Source: Sciscionella marina DSM 45152
Lineage (GTDB): Bacteria; Actinomycetota; Actinomycetes; Mycobacteriales; Pseudonocardiaceae
Direction of reading: 5' to 3'
NCBI RefSeq assembly: GCF_000379465.1
Contig: NZ_KB905414.1
Location: 62,001-126,000 of the forward strand
Length of the DNA: 64,000 nt
Under the pieces are notes generated by a model that did no database searches, was not told the origin of the DNA, and saw only the letters and a program-made list of their open reading frames with translations. The translations under genes and the position numbers were made by a program. Below are positions 63,402 to 64,000 of this stretch, one piece after another (positions within the stretch are counted from its first letter, which is position 1; every line of letters begins with the position of its first letter).

Positions 63402-63899
63402 TCAGGCGGTCGGCGCATCCGCCACATGCCGCTCACCGCCGTTGCGCTGCTGCCACCGCCGGTAGACCTCGACGGCCGACTCACGCGGTGCATAGCGCAT
63501 CGGCAACCGGCGTTCGGTGTAGTCCTTGGCGAACTCGTCGTAGAAGGTACCCAGCTCGAAGTACTTCCGGTCATCCACATAGTGCGGCTCATAGGCAGCA
63601 CGCGTGGTCAGGAAGACGACCTCATCCGGGCTGCAGTAATAAAGGGCCCCCAGACACATCGGGCAAGGCTGGGCCAGCACATAGATGGTGCATCCGGTCA
63701 GATGCTCCGTGCCGAGGCCGGTACACGCCTCCCGGACCGCGAGTATCTCGGCGTGCGCGGTGGGATCGTGGGTCTGCGCGACCTTATTCGCGCACTCGGC
63801 GAGAACAGCGCCGTCCCGCTCGATGACCGTCGCGAAGGGGCGCCCTCTGGCTTCGACATTCCGGCGGGCAAGGTCGATCGTGCGCTGAATGAAGTCCAT
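63402..63899 (-). CDS. Nucleoside deaminase (guanine-deaminase-like)
   Basis: Protein of 165 residues from ATG 63899 with GAGGA upstream. Motifs are THDPTAHAEILAVREACTGL (catalytic HAE) and YVLAQPCPMCLGALYYCSPD (PCPMC). The segment VVFLTTRAAYEPHYVDDRKY, with a C-terminal YTERRLPMRYAPRESAVEVY, resembles bacterial guanine deaminases of the CDA fold such as GuaD, which use C-terminal residues to close the active site. It probably converts guanine to xanthine. It leads a pair with the HPE-type deaminase downstream. A start codon of an opposing gene is at the very end of the window. Confidence 0.9.
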   Translation of the reverse strand: MDFIQRTIDLARRNVEARGRPFATVIERDGAVLAECANKVAQTHDPTAHAEILAVREACTGLGTEHLTGCTIYVLAQPCPMCLGALYYCSPDEVVFLTTRAAYEPHYVDDRKYFELGTFYDEFAKDYTERRLPMRYAPRESAVEVYRRWQQRNGGERHVADAPTA

Positions 63900-63985
63900 G
63901 ATTCCTCGATCGCGTGGGTAATTCGCATGCTCCGACGCGTCCCAGCCTGCAGCAACCGAGCTATAGTGTCCAAGACGAAGAACTC

Positions 63986-64000
63986 ATGATCACCATTGGT
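63986..64000 (+). CDS. Possible start of a divergent gene (partial)
   Basis: ATG 63986 opens a rightward frame that runs off the window after five codons (MITIG). A TATAGT box at 63962-63967 could be its -10 element. Divergence from the deaminase pair would suit a regulator, but nothing can be identified. Confidence 0.25.

Overview
The window is chromosomal DNA of a high-GC Gram-positive actinomycete. The evidence is a strong bias for G or C in third codon positions, many GTG and some TTG starts, dense GTGA and ATGA stop/start overlaps, a SARP-type NB-ARC/TPR regulator, an HNH protein of the DUF222 type, a SAV2177-type methyltransferase, and numerous TetR and GntR regulators. A member of the Pseudonocardiales or a relative would fit, but the genus cannot be read from the sequence. 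There is no rRNA, CRISPR array or intact prophage. Three tRNA genes (Lys-CTT, Gly-TCC, Pro-TGG) lie near 61 kb, and an internally deleted tyrosine integrase sits just behind tRNA-Pro.

Layout. 0-5 kb: the end of a molybdopterin oxidoreductase, a membrane protein, two decayed genes, an SRPBCC/ArsR/DUF899 operon behind paired operators, and a small secreted four-cysteine protein with a strong terminator. 5-10.7 kb: an MpaB-type oxygenase behind a perfect palindromic operator, an EamA exporter overlapping tail to tail with a slipin, a sugar epimerase, and a TetX-like monooxygenase divergent from a TetR regulator. 10.7-15.9 kb: a two-component system, a polytopic glycosyltransferase-like protein, a GT2 glycosyltransferase, a DUF2064 nucleotidyltransferase-like protein and a methyltransferase, a set that often travels with a sugar epimerase and a molybdopterin oxidoreductase. 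16-20.4 kb: a compact five-gene cluster of a free acyl carrier protein, an ABC exporter pair, a fatty-acyl-AMP-ligase-like enzyme and a beta-lactamase-fold protein whose SxxK serine is replaced by cysteine. This is the best candidate for an undescribed system.

20.4-32 kb: a TetR/enoyl-CoA isomerase pair, a TauD dioxygenase, a sialic-acid-type locus (NanT-like transporter, aldolase of the DapA/NanA family, divergent GntR regulator), and a locus with a secreted GH59 galactosylceramidase, a sugar porter, an SDR dehydrogenase and a GntR regulator. Together these suggest scavenging of sialylated or galactosylated glycans. 32-35 kb: a monooxygenase remnant, a DUF222-HNH gene overlapping a GNAT gene, and an SDR. 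35-44 kb: a sugar regulon with a GH4 glycosidase and DeoR repressor divergent from a PfkB kinase, a binding-protein ABC importer and a secreted PIG-L deacetylase with a CBM9-like module. 44-49 kb: an orphan DGQHR-motif protein and a SARP-type regulator divergent from a methyltransferase.

49-55 kb: a sugar-acid operon (SMP-30 lactonase, KDPG-type aldolase, SDR, methyltransferase), a GntP permease and NADP-glutamate dehydrogenase. 55-60 kb: a D-amino-acid locus with a class A beta-lactamase-like hydrolase, an N-acyl-D-amino-acid deacylase and a permease frameshifted in a G6 tract, divergent from a double-domain Lrp regulator. 60-64 kb: the tRNAs with their terminators, the integrase remnant, and two nucleoside deaminases.
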